A DNA stretch of 64,000 bases from the NCBI GenBank assembly GCA_965205525.1, contig OZ242171.1, forward strand, positions 1-64,000, in the 5' to 3' direction. Below are positions 1 to 8,578 of the stretch, one piece after another. How positions within the stretch are numbered: position 1 is the first letter of the stretch; each line of letters begins with the position of its first letter. The stretch is from G965205525 sp965205525. GTDB taxonomy: Bacteria; Pseudomonadota; Gammaproteobacteria; JABABF01. The notes beneath the pieces were generated by a model that saw only the letters and a list, made by a program, of their open reading frames with translations, was not told the origin of the DNA and ran no database searches. Made by a program: the position numbers and the translations under genes.

Positions 1-181
1 AGGTGATGATGTCGCCACCGCGCACCACCAGAAAGCGATAGTTGCCGCAGCCTGAATTGAATATCAGGTGGCGGTTGTCGCCGGCGGCGGCGGAGATGTC
101 TATACCTGTGCTCCGCAAAAGGGGCAAGGCCTCTTGCAGTATGCGGCCCTTGGTGAGGGCGATGGTAAGAGGGGAGTTCAT
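1..181 (-). CDS. hisG: ATP phosphoribosyltransferase, N-terminal part (HisG)
   Basis: Only the first 60 codons are in the window; the gene runs off the left edge. HisG condenses ATP with PRPP in the first step of histidine synthesis. The N-terminus reads LTIALTKGRILQEALPLL, the family's characteristic opening, followed by a VVRGGDI segment. It is the third gene after ibaG and murA on the same strand, as in Pseudomonas. The spacing to murA is about 80 bases, with no obvious terminator. Identification rests on the N-terminal motif plus synteny; the catalytic regions cannot be seen. Confidence 0.85.
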   Translation of the reverse strand, partial: MNSPLTIALTKGRILQEALPLLRSTGIDISAAAGDNRHLIFNSGCGNYRFLVVRGGDIIT

Positions 182-263
182 TGCATCCGGGGCGTAGATT
201 TGCTCTTTAGATTGCGGCAGGGATCTTCGGTTTGTCAGTGGGTAACTTGGCAGGCTGCAGAGG

Positions 264-1544
264 CTAACGCGGGCGGCGCTTTATCTGCGCGCCCAGCTTG
301 TTCAACTTCTCTTCAATCCACTGGTAGCCCCGGTCAATGTGTTCAATATCCTGCACGATGGTCTCCCCCTCGGCCATCAGGCCCGCGATAACCAGGCTTG
401 CAGAGGCCCGCAGGTCATTGGCGCGGACCATGCTGCCCTGCAAGTGCTCTACACCGGTTACAAGCACGGAGCCATCTCCCTGCTTGATCTGGGCACCCAT
501 TCTTTGCATGTCTTTCACATGAGCCATGCGGTCGTTAAAAATAGTTTCGGTGACGCATGACTTTCCGCTTGCCAGAGCGTTGATGGCGGTGAACTGGGCC
601 TGCATGTCGGTCGGAAAGCCCGGGTAGGGGGCGGTGCATACATCCACTGCCTGCGGTCTTTTGCCGTCCATATCCAGCTCTATGCTCTCCTCTCCAATTT
701 TGATCTGCGCTCCCGCTGCCCGCAGCTTGTCCAGCACGCTTTCCATATTCTCTGGGCATGCTTTGCAGAGTTGCACACGCCCCCGGGTGGCGGCCACCGC
801 CACCAAGTAGGTGGAGGCTTCAATGCGGTCGGGAATGATCCGGTATTCACCCCCTTGCAGCCTGGGAACGCCTTGGATGAGCAGGGTGTCGGTGCCGATA
901 CCTTCAATCTTTGCTCCCAGCGTGTTGAGGCAGTGGGCCAGGTCTGCCACCTCCGGCTCCCGGGCGGCATTGTGCACGACAGTGTTTCCCTTTGCCAGGG
1001 AGGCGGCAATCATGATGTTCTCGGTGCCGCACACGGTGGGCTGACGGAACTTAATTTCGGCGCCCCGCAGGCCATCGGGTGCCCGAGCTGCAATGATGTC
1101 TTCTCGCTCTTCAAATACAGCGCCCAGGGCGCGCAATCCATCCAAGTGCTGGTCCACTGGCCTAGGACCGATGGAGCAGCCCCCGGGGTAGGGCACCTGG
1201 GCTTCGCCATAGCGTGCCAGGAGGGGGCCGAGGACCAGAATTGAAGCCCGCATCTGTCGTGCCTGTTCCACCGGAATAGCGCAGGAGACGACGCTCCGGG
1301 CATCCAGTTTGAAAGTATCGGTGGTGGTCATGGTGCGCTCTACGCCGAGGCTGGCCAGCACCTGGTTCATCAGAGCGACATCGCCAAGATTCGGCAAATT
1401 GCTGATGGTCAGCGCGTCTTCGCAGAGCAGGCTCGCCGCCATAATCGGCAGTGCCGCATTTTTTGCTCCGGAGACCTCTATTTCCCCTTCTAGGCGGCAT
1501 TGGCCTGAAATATGCAGCGTCTCGCCGCTGCCGGCATCAGGCAT
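264..1544 (-). CDS. murA: UDP-N-acetylglucosamine 1-carboxyvinyltransferase (MurA)
   Basis: Transfers enolpyruvate from PEP to UDP-GlcNAc, the first committed step of peptidoglycan synthesis, in the cytoplasm. The 426-residue product begins with the family's ISGQCRLEGEIEVSGAKNAA region and carries PGGCSIGPRPVDQHL, which holds the catalytic, fosfomycin-targeted Cys. The open frame extends 34 codons further upstream, but that extension lies inside ibaG. I chose the ATG at 1544, which overlaps the ibaG stop by 8 nt and gives normal family length. Probably translated together with ibaG. Confidence 0.95.
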   Translation of the reverse strand: MPDAGSGETLHISGQCRLEGEIEVSGAKNAALPIMAASLLCEDALTISNLPNLGDVALMNQVLASLGVERTMTTTDTFKLDARSVVSCAIPVEQARQMRASILVLGPLLARYGEAQVPYPGGCSIGPRPVDQHLDGLRALGAVFEEREDIIAARAPDGLRGAEIKFRQPTVCGTENIMIAASLAKGNTVVHNAAREPEVADLAHCLNTLGAKIEGIGTDTLLIQGVPRLQGGEYRIIPDRIEASTYLVAVAATRGRVQLCKACPENMESVLDKLRAAGAQIKIGEESIELDMDGKRPQAVDVCTAPYPGFPTDMQAQFTAINALASGKSCVTETIFNDRMAHVKDMQRMGAQIKQGDGSVLVTGVEHLQGSMVRANDLRASASLVIAGLMAEGETIVQDIEHIDRGYQWIEEKLNKLGAQIKRRPR

Positions 1545-1794
1545 GGCGCTGCTGTCCGTCGTCACCGGACTGCTCCCTCGGGGCCAAGGCCTGGATAGTG
1601 ACGGCGTGGATTTCACCGCTGGTGATGAGCTCCATAATGCAGGCATACACCTGCTGCTGCCGCTTCACGGGTGCCAGGCCGGCAAAGGTCTCGCTGACAA
1701 CCGTCAAGTGCAGACGATTTCCCTCGGCAACCATTTCTACCTGGCTTCCGGGAAGCCCGGAATCAATGCGCTGCCGAATGGCTTGCTCGTTCAT
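1537..1794 (-). CDS. ibaG: BolA-family protein IbaG
   Basis: 85-residue BolA-like protein. IbaG proteins bind monothiol glutaredoxins through an Fe-S cluster and are linked to acid response and iron homeostasis. Visible features are the size, the conserved RLHLTVVSETFAGL segment and the KRQQQVYACI helix. The start ATG overlaps the stop of the rhombosortase gene by 4 nt, and the end overlaps murA. The place directly before murA is the classic gammaproteobacterial one. A longer overlapping frame exists but matches the shadow of the upstream gene. Confidence 0.9.
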   Translation of the reverse strand: MNEQAIRQRIDSGLPGSQVEMVAEGNRLHLTVVSETFAGLAPVKRQQQVYACIMELITSGEIHAVTIQALAPREQSGDDGQQRHA

Positions 1795-2408
1795 GCGCTC
1801 TTCCCGCGGCTGGCATAGCCGGCGAGAGGAAGCAGCAGCAAGCCGCCGGCAAAGCCGTAGAGATGAGCATCCGTCACCACCGGCACGTCGGCGAGGTCGG
1901 CGGTGCCCGGCAGCGGGCCGTGCATCTGCTCTGCTGTCAGTTTGATAATCGCGGCGGCCAGCAGCAGGGGCGCAGTCCAGTCCCGCTCCCGCTGCCAGCA
2001 GCAGATCGCCGTTACCGCCAGCATGCCATGCAGCACGCCGGACAGGCCGACATACCAGTGAATCTCCGGGTTGAACAAGAGCAGGCCGAGACCGGTGGAT
2101 GCCGAGCACACGACAGCGGCGGTTATCCACAGGTACAGGGGCACCCGCCCCTGGGCGTACATCCAGATCAGCAGCCAGGCGGTCAGGTTGAGCCACAGAT
2201 GGCTGGCGGCGGTATGAGTGAAATTTCCGCTGAACAGCAGCCACCACTGCCCGCCCAGTATCGCCTGCCGCTCGTAGTGCAGCGGTTTATCCGAGACGTA
2301 GAAGGTCAGCAGCGCCAGGGCGATGAACAGAAGGAGGGCCAGCCACTGGCCCACGGACCGTCTCCCCGCTGACAGGGACAGGAATGAAGGCAGGCTGCTA
2401 GATGCCAT
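1791..2408 (-). CDS. Rhombosortase-like rhomboid family protease
   Basis: 205-residue integral membrane protein with about six hydrophobic segments. It has the rhomboid serine motif GLSGVLHG (Ser123) and a later DAHLYGFAGG (His182), giving the Ser-His dyad; HLWLNLTAW at 70-78 is the usual second-helix motif. Length and motif flavour match rhombosortases, which cleave GlyGly-CTERM proteins in type II-secreting gammaproteobacteria. No GlyGly-CTERM substrate is seen here. It sits where mlaB usually lies, between mlaC and ibaG, and overlaps ibaG by 4 nt. A general GlpG-like rhomboid is the alternative. Confidence 0.75.
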   Translation of the reverse strand: MASSSLPSFLSLSAGRRSVGQWLALLLFIALALLTFYVSDKPLHYERQAILGGQWWLLFSGNFTHTAASHLWLNLTAWLLIWMYAQGRVPLYLWITAAVVCSASTGLGLLLFNPEIHWYVGLSGVLHGMLAVTAICCWQRERDWTAPLLLAAAIIKLTAEQMHGPLPGTADLADVPVVTDAHLYGFAGGLLLLPLAGYASRGKSA

Positions 2409-2456
2409 TGCTTTGGCAGAATGCGGCGGAGTCTGCTAAAGAGAGGGGAGATGTGC

Positions 2457-3242
2457 TCACGATTTTTTCTTCGTTGCCGGCGCAGTCTTCCGCGCTGCCT
2501 TTTCTTTTACCTCTTTCCGGACTTTTCCTTTTGTTGTTTTTTTCTCGGCAGCCGGCTGCTCCTTCGCGGCTTCCTTTTTCGTCTCGGCGCTCCATTCGTC
2601 AATAACACGGTTGAGATTGCCGTTGTATTTATCCGCCAAGGCGCCGAATTGACCGCGGTACAGCTTGCCCAAGTTTATTTTTTCAATGGCGATATTGTGC
2701 AGACGCCAGTTCTCGTTATCGCGCATCATTCGGTAGCGCACGGTGACCGGCCGTTCGGTGATCCCGCTGACCTTTTGCACCACGTCTTCAACCCTGCTGT
2801 TTTTTTTCTTGCTCCCTACCGTCTCCACCTGGACTTTCCCTCCCAGGGAGAGAAAGGCGTTTCCATAGGCCTGCACCAGACTGGTGCGGAACACCATTGC
2901 AAAGCGATCAACTTGCTGCTCCCGCTCTTTCCGCTCAGCCGGGGACAGAGCGGCCATGGCGGATTTGGCGGTATAACGGCCCATTACGCCGCTGGCAAAG
3001 GTGCGAAAATCCACCAATTCTTCCAGCAGTGTTTCTACTTCCTGAAAGAATAGCTCCGGGTTTTTCTTCGCAGATTTATAGCTGTCGGCGGCCGCCAGGA
3101 TTTTGGTACTGAGCTGGTCCACCACCTGCTGCGCACCCATCGGGGCTGCCTCCCCAGAGGCGGTCTGCGCAGGTGCTGGAGCGAGTGCTAATCCCAGCAG
3201 GAAGACAGTCCAGCACGGGGTGAGGCGGAGGGGAAGGGGCAT
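2457..3242 (-). CDS. mlaC: MlaC/Ttg2D-type phospholipid-binding periplasmic protein
   Basis: Periplasmic shuttle of the Mla pathway, which moves phospholipids between outer membrane and inner-membrane MlaFEDB complex. The product is 261 aa from the ATG at 3242. It has a signal peptide (PLPLRLTPCWTVFLLGLALA, cleavage near PAQT) and a typical core with FRTFASGVMGRY and GKVQVETVGSKK. The last ~50 residues are a Lys/Ala-rich tail not typical of the family. A TTG at 3263 could add 7 residues. It is divergent from the antiporter gene; the transporter genes mlaFED and mlaB are not next to it. Confidence 0.88.
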   Translation of the reverse strand: MPLPLRLTPCWTVFLLGLALAPAPAQTASGEAAPMGAQQVVDQLSTKILAAADSYKSAKKNPELFFQEVETLLEELVDFRTFASGVMGRYTAKSAMAALSPAERKEREQQVDRFAMVFRTSLVQAYGNAFLSLGGKVQVETVGSKKKNSRVEDVVQKVSGITERPVTVRYRMMRDNENWRLHNIAIEKINLGKLYRGQFGALADKYNGNLNRVIDEWSAETKKEAAKEQPAAEKKTTKGKVRKEVKEKAARKTAPATKKKS

Positions 3243-3304
3243 GGATACGGCAGGGAGATACAAGGGCCCTTCTATAATAACGGATAATCGTAGGCATTTA
3301 GGCC

Positions 3305-4270
3305 ATGCTCAACCCTTTCTTAGAACCCGTTTTTTTCGCACTTGCCGGATTGGTTCTCTTGGTCTGGAGTGCAGATAAATTTGTCACGGCTGCCCTCTTG
3401 GTTGCGGAGCGGCTGCATCTGCCCGCGGCGGTTTTCGGTGCCACCGCGGTGGCGTTTGGCACTTCAGCCCCGGAATTTGCCGCTTCCCTCGGCGCCGCAT
3501 GGGCTGGCAATCCCGATATTGCTGTCGCCAATGCCATGGGCTCCAATATCGCCAATATCGGCATGGTGCTCGGCATCTCTGCGCTCCTCATCCCGCTCAA
3601 GGTGGGGGCAAGGTTCTTTCACCGAGAAATACCGCTGATGCTGCTGGCCACTCTGGCCGCAGGGTGGGTGCTTTCGGATATGCAGATCAGCCGCTGGGAA
3701 GGCACTTTCCTGCTGGTGCTGCTAGTTCCCGTCCTACTGCCCCTTGCCGCCGGTAGCGCCAGCAGCGATACGCTGCCGGGCGAAAGCGACGCTGCACTGT
3801 ACCTGGTCTGGGGCAGGTTTATTCTGGCCACCGGGCTCCTCCTGCTCGGCGCCCGCATCTTGGTGCATGGGGCAGAGAAGCTGGTTTTGGTGACTGGCAT
3901 CGACTCATTCATCATGGGCCTCACTCTTTTTGCGGTGGGCACCAGCCTGCCGGAGCTGGCCGCCACCCTCGGTGCGCTGCGCCGCGGGCATCACGAGATT
4001 GCTATCGGCTGCCTGCTGGGTTCAAATATCATTAATCTCTTCGGCGTGATGGGTGCGGCGACGGCTGTTCATCCTTGGCATGCTGCCACAGAAGCTCCGC
4101 TGTACAGGGATTTTGCCGCCATGCTTGCCTTCACGCTGGTACTGGCGGGGCTCCTGTACTGGCGGCACTGGCGTCGTGTAGCCGAAGAGGCCGTGCCCGT
4201 CGGCCGAGTCTTCGCAGCGCTGCTGCTGGCCGGCTATGCGGGCTATATGACCAGCCTGTTTTATTTCTGA
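3305..4270 (+). CDS. yrbG: Calcium/sodium antiporter, CaCA family (YrbG-like)
   Basis: 321-residue inner-membrane exchanger of the K+-dependent Na+/Ca2+ type. Two inverted halves are visible. The first has GATAVAFGTSAPEFAAS and AMGSNIANIGM; the second has GLTLFAVGTSLPELAAT and CLLGSNIINLFGVMG. These are the paired alpha-repeats that form the ion sites (Glu in APE and PEL). About ten hydrophobic segments. It precedes kdsD by 11 nt, as in E. coli yrbG-kdsD. Physiological substrate in bacteria is not settled. Confidence 0.93.
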   Translation: MLNPFLEPVFFALAGLVLLVWSADKFVTAALLVAERLHLPAAVFGATAVAFGTSAPEFAASLGAAWAGNPDIAVANAMGSNIANIGMVLGISALLIPLKVGARFFHREIPLMLLATLAAGWVLSDMQISRWEGTFLLVLLVPVLLPLAAGSASSDTLPGESDAALYLVWGRFILATGLLLLGARILVHGAEKLVLVTGIDSFIMGLTLFAVGTSLPELAATLGALRRGHHEIAIGCLLGSNIINLFGVMGAATAVHPWHAATEAPLYRDFAAMLAFTLVLAGLLYWRHWRRVAEEAVPVGRVFAALLLAGYAGYMTSLFYF

Positions 4271-4281
4271 AGAGAGACAGC

Positions 4282-5265
4282 GTGAACCAGCGTGATACCC
4301 GTACCGATTTTGCCGCCGCCGGACGACGTGCAGTGCGCACAGAGCGGGAAGCTATCGCTGCTCTGGAAAAACGTATTGGCCCGGCCTTCGTCGCCGCCTG
4401 TGAAATGCTCTTGGCCTGCTCTGGGCGCATTGCGGTGCTGGGCATGGGCAAGTCGGGTCATATCGCGCGAAAGATTTCTGCCACCTTGGCGAGCACCGGC
4501 AGCCCGTCTCTATTCGTGCATCCCGCCGAAGCGAGCCATGGTGACATGGGCATGATCACCAGTGACGACACGGTGCTCGCCCTGTCCAACTCCGGCAGGA
4601 CGCCGGAGATCTTGGCCCTGATCCCCGCCCTGAAACGTCTGCGGGTGGGATTGATCGCCATGACCGGCAGCGAGGATTCGCCCCTGGCCCAGAGTGCCGA
4701 CATCCATTTGAATACAGGGGTGAGCGCCGAAGCATGTCCGCTGGACCTTGCGCCCACGGCCAGCACCACCGCCGCGCTGGTTATGGGGGATGCCCTGGCG
4801 ATTGCATTGCTGGAGGCACGGGGGTTTAGCGAAGAAGACTTTGCCCGCTTCCATCCGGGGGGGACGCTAGGCCGGCGGCTGCTGCTGCGGGTGGCGGACC
4901 TGATGCACCGGGGCGAGCGCATTCCCCGGGTCACCCTGGACACGCTGCTGGCCGAAACCCTGGTGGAGATGAGCAGCAAGGGCTTGGGCATGACCACCGT
5001 AGTGGACAGCGAGGGAATCATGCAGGGGGTATTCACGGACGGCGATCTGCGCCGCGCCTTGGACCGGGGGGTGGACCTGCACAGTACAGCGGCGGAGGCG
5101 GTGATGACTCGCGGCGGACGCACGGTGGCGGCGAATCTGCTGGCAGCAGAAGCCCTCAACCTAATGGAGCAGCACCGGATTGCCGCCCTGGTGTGCGTGG
5201 ACCAGGCCGGTCGGCCGGAAGGCATCGTGCACATGCAGGAGCTGCTGCAGGCGGGGGTCGCGTGA
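4282..5265 (+). CDS. kdsD: D-arabinose 5-phosphate isomerase (KdsD)
   Basis: Interconverts ribulose-5-P and arabinose-5-P for Kdo synthesis in LPS. The 327-residue protein has an N-terminal SIS domain (GMGKSGHIARKISATLASTG, ALSNSGRTPEI) and a C-terminal pair of CBS domains with VFTDGDLRRAL. I place the start at the GTG at 4282, just after an AGAGAGAC stretch, because this gives family length; the open frame continues upstream inside yrbG. The stop overlaps the kdsC start by 1 nt (TGATG). Confidence 0.95.
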   Translation: MNQRDTRTDFAAAGRRAVRTEREAIAALEKRIGPAFVAACEMLLACSGRIAVLGMGKSGHIARKISATLASTGSPSLFVHPAEASHGDMGMITSDDTVLALSNSGRTPEILALIPALKRLRVGLIAMTGSEDSPLAQSADIHLNTGVSAEACPLDLAPTASTTAALVMGDALAIALLEARGFSEEDFARFHPGGTLGRRLLLRVADLMHRGERIPRVTLDTLLAETLVEMSSKGLGMTTVVDSEGIMQGVFTDGDLRRALDRGVDLHSTAAEAVMTRGGRTVAANLLAAEALNLMEQHRIAALVCVDQAGRPEGIVHMQELLQAGVA

Positions 5266-5783
5266 TGGATATTCCAATCCCAGAGGAAGTGCTGGAGCGG
5301 GCGGCATCCATCCGGCTTCTGGCGCTGGATGTGGACGGCGTTCTCACGGATGGTCGCCTGTACCTGGCTGAGGACGGGAATGAATTCAAGGCTTTTCATG
5401 TGCGCGACGGTTTTGGCATTGAGCGACTGCAGGACAGCGGAGTGCGGATTGCCTTGGTGACCGGACGGCAGTCCCAGCTGGTGGCGCGTCGCGCCGATGA
5501 GCTGGGCATCACCGAGGTGCGCCAGGGGTGCAGCGACAAGGCGGCGGCCCTGCAAGACCTGTGCGAAGGCATGGGAATAGCGCCGGCTTTTGCCGCTCAT
5601 ATGGGGGATGATCTCCCGGACCTGCCGGCAATGCAGCTGGCCGGATTCGGCATTGCCGTCGCCGATGCGCACCCCGAAGTGATCGCCGCTGCCAACTGGG
5701 TGACCCGGTGGCGGGGGGGGCAGGGGGCGGTGCGCGAAGCATGCGAACTTATCCTGCAGGCCGGTCGGCGGTTGACGCGATGA
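5265..5783 (+). CDS. kdsC: 3-deoxy-D-manno-octulosonate 8-phosphate phosphatase (KdsC)
   Basis: HAD-superfamily phosphatase that removes phosphate from Kdo-8-P. It is 172 residues, the compact family length. The DxD nucleophile motif is in LDVDGVLTDG (Asp22, Asp24), the Thr/Ser motif in ALVTGRQS, and the acidic motif in HMGDDLPDLPAM. It is translationally coupled to kdsD upstream, and its TGA overlaps the next ATG (ATGA). Confidence 0.95.
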   Translation: MDIPIPEEVLERAASIRLLALDVDGVLTDGRLYLAEDGNEFKAFHVRDGFGIERLQDSGVRIALVTGRQSQLVARRADELGITEVRQGCSDKAAALQDLCEGMGIAPAFAAHMGDDLPDLPAMQLAGFGIAVADAHPEVIAAANWVTRWRGGQGAVREACELILQAGRRLTR

Positions 5784-6394
5784 ACCGGGTCCGCTTCGCT
5801 GCTGTCGCCGCCCTGCTGCTGATAGCAGCCTGGCTTCTGCTGGTGCAGACGGAGACGCCGCCGCCGGTCACTGCCCCTAGCGGTTACGAAGTGCGCGGAC
5901 TGAAAGCGCTGCGCTACGATGCCCAGGGCGGCTCGTTCCGTCTGGAATCCCGGCTGGCGACACGTGCCCCCGGTGCCAGCAGTATTCATCTCACGGGTCT
6001 TGACTTTCACGCTCGCGATCGGCAGGGCCGCCGCTGGCAGCTCCGGGCGGAGCAGGGCACACTGCATGAAGCGAAGGCTCTGCTCCGCATGCGCGGAGCG
6101 GTGCGAGTGGAGCAGCTGGATGGCAATACCGCTCTCAGCGCCGACAGCATGCGGATGCTGTGGGATGAGAGCAGTTATCCGAAAATGGTTTATGCGCAGG
6201 GGCGTCCCCTGCGCTTCACCCACCCGCGAGCTGCCGGCAGCATCCTGCAGGGCAGCGGGCGGCGCATGGAATATGAGGTTGCCGCGGGCCGCATACGTCT
6301 ATTCGGCGGCGCGGTGCTGGAGCGGGAGGAGGACATCCTGCGGGGCGAGCGCATTGAATACCTGCTGGAAGAGGCATCTTCACCAGGCTCATGA
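5780..6394 (+). CDS. LptC/LptA-like hybrid LPS export protein
   Basis: 204 residues, in the place where lptC and lptA normally lie. Residues 5-20 are one membrane anchor, as in LptC. Residues ~35-115 look like LptC (GYEVRGLKALRYDA, RRWQLRAEQG). From ~118 on the pattern is LptA/OstA-like: LSADSMRML, then VYAQGRPLRF, then RRMEYEVAAGRIRLFGGAVL and RGERIEYL. No separate lptA follows, since lptB starts inside the stop (ATGA). I infer that one protein supplies the anchor and part of the periplasmic bridge. Alternatively it is an unusual LptC with lptA elsewhere. Confidence 0.7.
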   Translation: MNRVRFAAVAALLLIAAWLLLVQTETPPPVTAPSGYEVRGLKALRYDAQGGSFRLESRLATRAPGASSIHLTGLDFHARDRQGRRWQLRAEQGTLHEAKALLRMRGAVRVEQLDGNTALSADSMRMLWDESSYPKMVYAQGRPLRFTHPRAAGSILQGSGRRMEYEVAAGRIRLFGGAVLEREEDILRGERIEYLLEEASSPGS

Positions 6395-7110
6395 ACTTGC
6401 TGAGAGCTGAGAATCTGGAAAAAAATTACGGTGCTGTTGCCGCGGTGTGCGATGTCTCCCTTGAAGTGCGCTCCGGCCAGGTGACGGGTCTGCTCGGCCC
6501 AAACGGTGCCGGCAAGACAACCTGCTTTTACATGATGGCCGGCCTCATCACGCCGGACCGGGGCCGCCTCTTCTTAGACGGCAGCGATATCACAGCGCTG
6601 CCCCTGCACCGGCGCGCTCGGTGCGGCATCGGCTACCTGCCCCAGGAGCCCTCGGTATTTCGCGGCATGAATGTGCGGGACAACCTTCTCGCCATTCTTG
6701 AGGCCCGGAATGATCTGAACCGACAGGGCCGGGAGGCCCGGGCGGACGAGCTGCTGGAAAGATTTCAGCTGACAAATCTGCAGGGTACCAGAGCGAACCT
6801 GCTGTCCGGGGGCGAGCGGCGCCGGGTGGAGATTGCCAGGGTGCTGGCGCTGGCGCCGCGTTTTCTGCTCTTAGATGAGCCCTTTGCCGGCATTGACCCG
6901 GTGGCAGTGGGAGGCATTAAAGAACTGCTCTGGCACCTGCGAAGCGAGAGCATCGGTGTGCTGCTCACGGATCACAATGTGCGCGAGGCACTGGATGTCT
7001 GCGACGTCGCCTGTATCCTCGCAGAGGGTCGTCTGCTCGCTGAAGGCTCGCCGGAAGAGATTGTGGCCGACCCCCGGGTGCGCCGGGTTTATCTCGGCGA
7101 GAGTTTCTAA
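6391..7110 (+). CDS. lptB: LPS export ABC transporter ATP-binding protein (LptB)
   Basis: Cytoplasmic ATPase that drives LPS extraction through LptFG. The 239-residue protein has Walker A GPNGAGKTT (36-44), the Q-loop in YLPQEPSVFRGM, signature LSGGERRRVEIAR, Walker B FLLLDEPFAGIDP and the H-loop in LLTDHNVRE, all as in LptB. It overlaps the hybrid Lpt gene by 4 nt. In Pseudomonas and E. coli rpoN follows; here ptsN follows after 51 bases. Confidence 0.96.
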   Translation: MNLLRAENLEKNYGAVAAVCDVSLEVRSGQVTGLLGPNGAGKTTCFYMMAGLITPDRGRLFLDGSDITALPLHRRARCGIGYLPQEPSVFRGMNVRDNLLAILEARNDLNRQGREARADELLERFQLTNLQGTRANLLSGGERRRVEIARVLALAPRFLLLDEPFAGIDPVAVGGIKELLWHLRSESIGVLLTDHNVREALDVCDVACILAEGRLLAEGSPEEIVADPRVRRVYLGESF

Positions 7111-7161
7111 TGCCTGCGTTTAGCTGTACACTTATGCGTGCTAGCGTAGCCTTCTCGTGCT

Positions 7162-7650
7162 GTGGACACTAACGCCACCCACCAACCCTTGGAAATAAGT
7201 TCTCTCCTGACCTTGGAGAGAACCTGCTGCTGCTTTGATGGCAGCAGTCCCAAGCGCATTTTGCAGAATGTCGCCGGGCTGATCTCCAAGACGCTCCCGG
7301 GACTGGACGAAGAAGATCTTTTCTGCCGCCTCGCCGAACGGGAAAAAATCGGCAGCACGGCAATCGGCAACGGAGTTGCCATTCCCCACTGTCGGACGCC
7401 GAATTGTCCCTCGGTCTTGGGCACCCTTCTGAAGCTGCGCGAAAAGGTGGATTTTTCTGCCCGGGACGGCCACCCGGTGGACATCCTGTTTGTTATGCTC
7501 GTGCCCATCGGTGCCGAAGAGCAGCACCTGCGGGTGCTGGCCCTGTTGGCCCGTCATTTTGCCCGCCCGGAATTCTGCCGGCAACTGCGGGATGCAGACA
7601 GCGACGAGGCCTTGTATCGGGTGGCTGTGGAGTATCGGCCGCCGCAATGA
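7162..7650 (+). CDS. ptsN: Nitrogen-PTS EIIA component (PtsN, EIIA-Ntr)
   Basis: 162-residue EIIA-Ntr, terminal phosphate acceptor of the regulatory nitrogen PTS. The phospho-accepting His76 lies in IGNGVAIPHCR. Start is a GTG at 7162; the N-terminal ~10 residues are poorly conserved and a nearby TTG is possible. Its stop overlaps the rapZ ATG (ATGA). The usual rpoN and hpf genes between lptB and ptsN are absent. Confidence 0.92.
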   Translation: MDTNATHQPLEISSLLTLERTCCCFDGSSPKRILQNVAGLISKTLPGLDEEDLFCRLAEREKIGSTAIGNGVAIPHCRTPNCPSVLGTLLKLREKVDFSARDGHPVDILFVMLVPIGAEEQHLRVLALLARHFARPEFCRQLRDADSDEALYRVAVEYRPPQ

Positions 7651-8531
7651 AAGAGGAGGAGAAAGGGAAGCGCTTTATCGTCTTAAGCGGCCGTTCCGGA
7701 TCCGGCAAGACGGTGGCCCTGCGCCAGCTGGAGGATGCGGGTTTCTACTGCGTGGACAACCTGCCGGCAGGCCTGATTGAGCCACTGCTCAAGCAGACCC
7801 TGCACAGTGCGGAGCCGGTTTATAAATGGGTGGCGGTGGCGGTGGATGCCCGCAACCTGGAAAGCGATATGACCCAGGTGACGGTGCTGGTAGAGAGACA
7901 GCGCAGCGAAGAGGGCCTGCGGGCCGAGATCATCTACCTTGATGCAGATGACGCGACGCTGCAGCGCCGTTTTCAGGAAACCCGGCGGCGGCATCCCCTG
8001 AGCTCGGCAAGCGCAGACCTGAAAGAGGCCATTGCCCGCGAGCAGACGATTCTGGCCCCGCTGCGAGAAAAGGCAGGGCTGTGCATCAACACCTCCACCA
8101 TCAACCTGCACGAGCTGCAGGACAAAATCGTGGAGCGGGTGGTCGGCCCGGAGGGCGGCAAGGATTTATCACTGCAATTTCTGTCATTCGGCTACAAGAG
8201 CGGGGTGCCGCCGGATGCAGACTTGGTCTTTGATGCGCGCTGTCTGCCCAATCCCCATTGGGAGAGCAGCTTGAAGAATCTGACCGGTTGCGACCGCCCC
8301 GTGGTTGATTTCTTAGACAGCAAGCAAGAGGCGAAGGAGTTGCTGGCGGATATTCAGTCCTACTTGGAAAAATGGCTGCCCCTCTTGGAATCCCGCAGCT
8401 ACCTGACCGTCGCAGTGGGCTGTACCGGTGGCCAGCACCGCTCTGTCTACATGTGCGAGCAGCTGCAAAAATGTTTCCAGGAGCGTTTTCCCCATGTGCT
8501 GGTCAGCCACCGGGAGCATCCGAAATCATAG
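7647..8531 (+). CDS. rapZ: RNase adapter protein RapZ
   Basis: 294-residue nucleotide-binding protein which in E. coli delivers the GlmZ sRNA to RNase E and so tunes glucosamine-6-P synthase. The N-terminus has the P-loop GRSGSGKT (15-22) and FYCVDNLPAGL; the C-terminal domain has SFGYKSGVPPDADLVFDAR and TVAVGCTGGQHRSVYM, all family hallmarks. A longer open frame upstream is the shadow of ptsN. The start ATG overlaps the ptsN stop. Confidence 0.95.
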   Translation: MKEEEKGKRFIVLSGRSGSGKTVALRQLEDAGFYCVDNLPAGLIEPLLKQTLHSAEPVYKWVAVAVDARNLESDMTQVTVLVERQRSEEGLRAEIIYLDADDATLQRRFQETRRRHPLSSASADLKEAIAREQTILAPLREKAGLCINTSTINLHELQDKIVERVVGPEGGKDLSLQFLSFGYKSGVPPDADLVFDARCLPNPHWESSLKNLTGCDRPVVDFLDSKQEAKELLADIQSYLEKWLPLLESRSYLTVAVGCTGGQHRSVYMCEQLQKCFQERFPHVLVSHREHPKS

Positions 8532-8578
8532 GAAGGCTTCATCCGGGATAAGATTAGCCTGTAAGAGGAAATAGGCAG

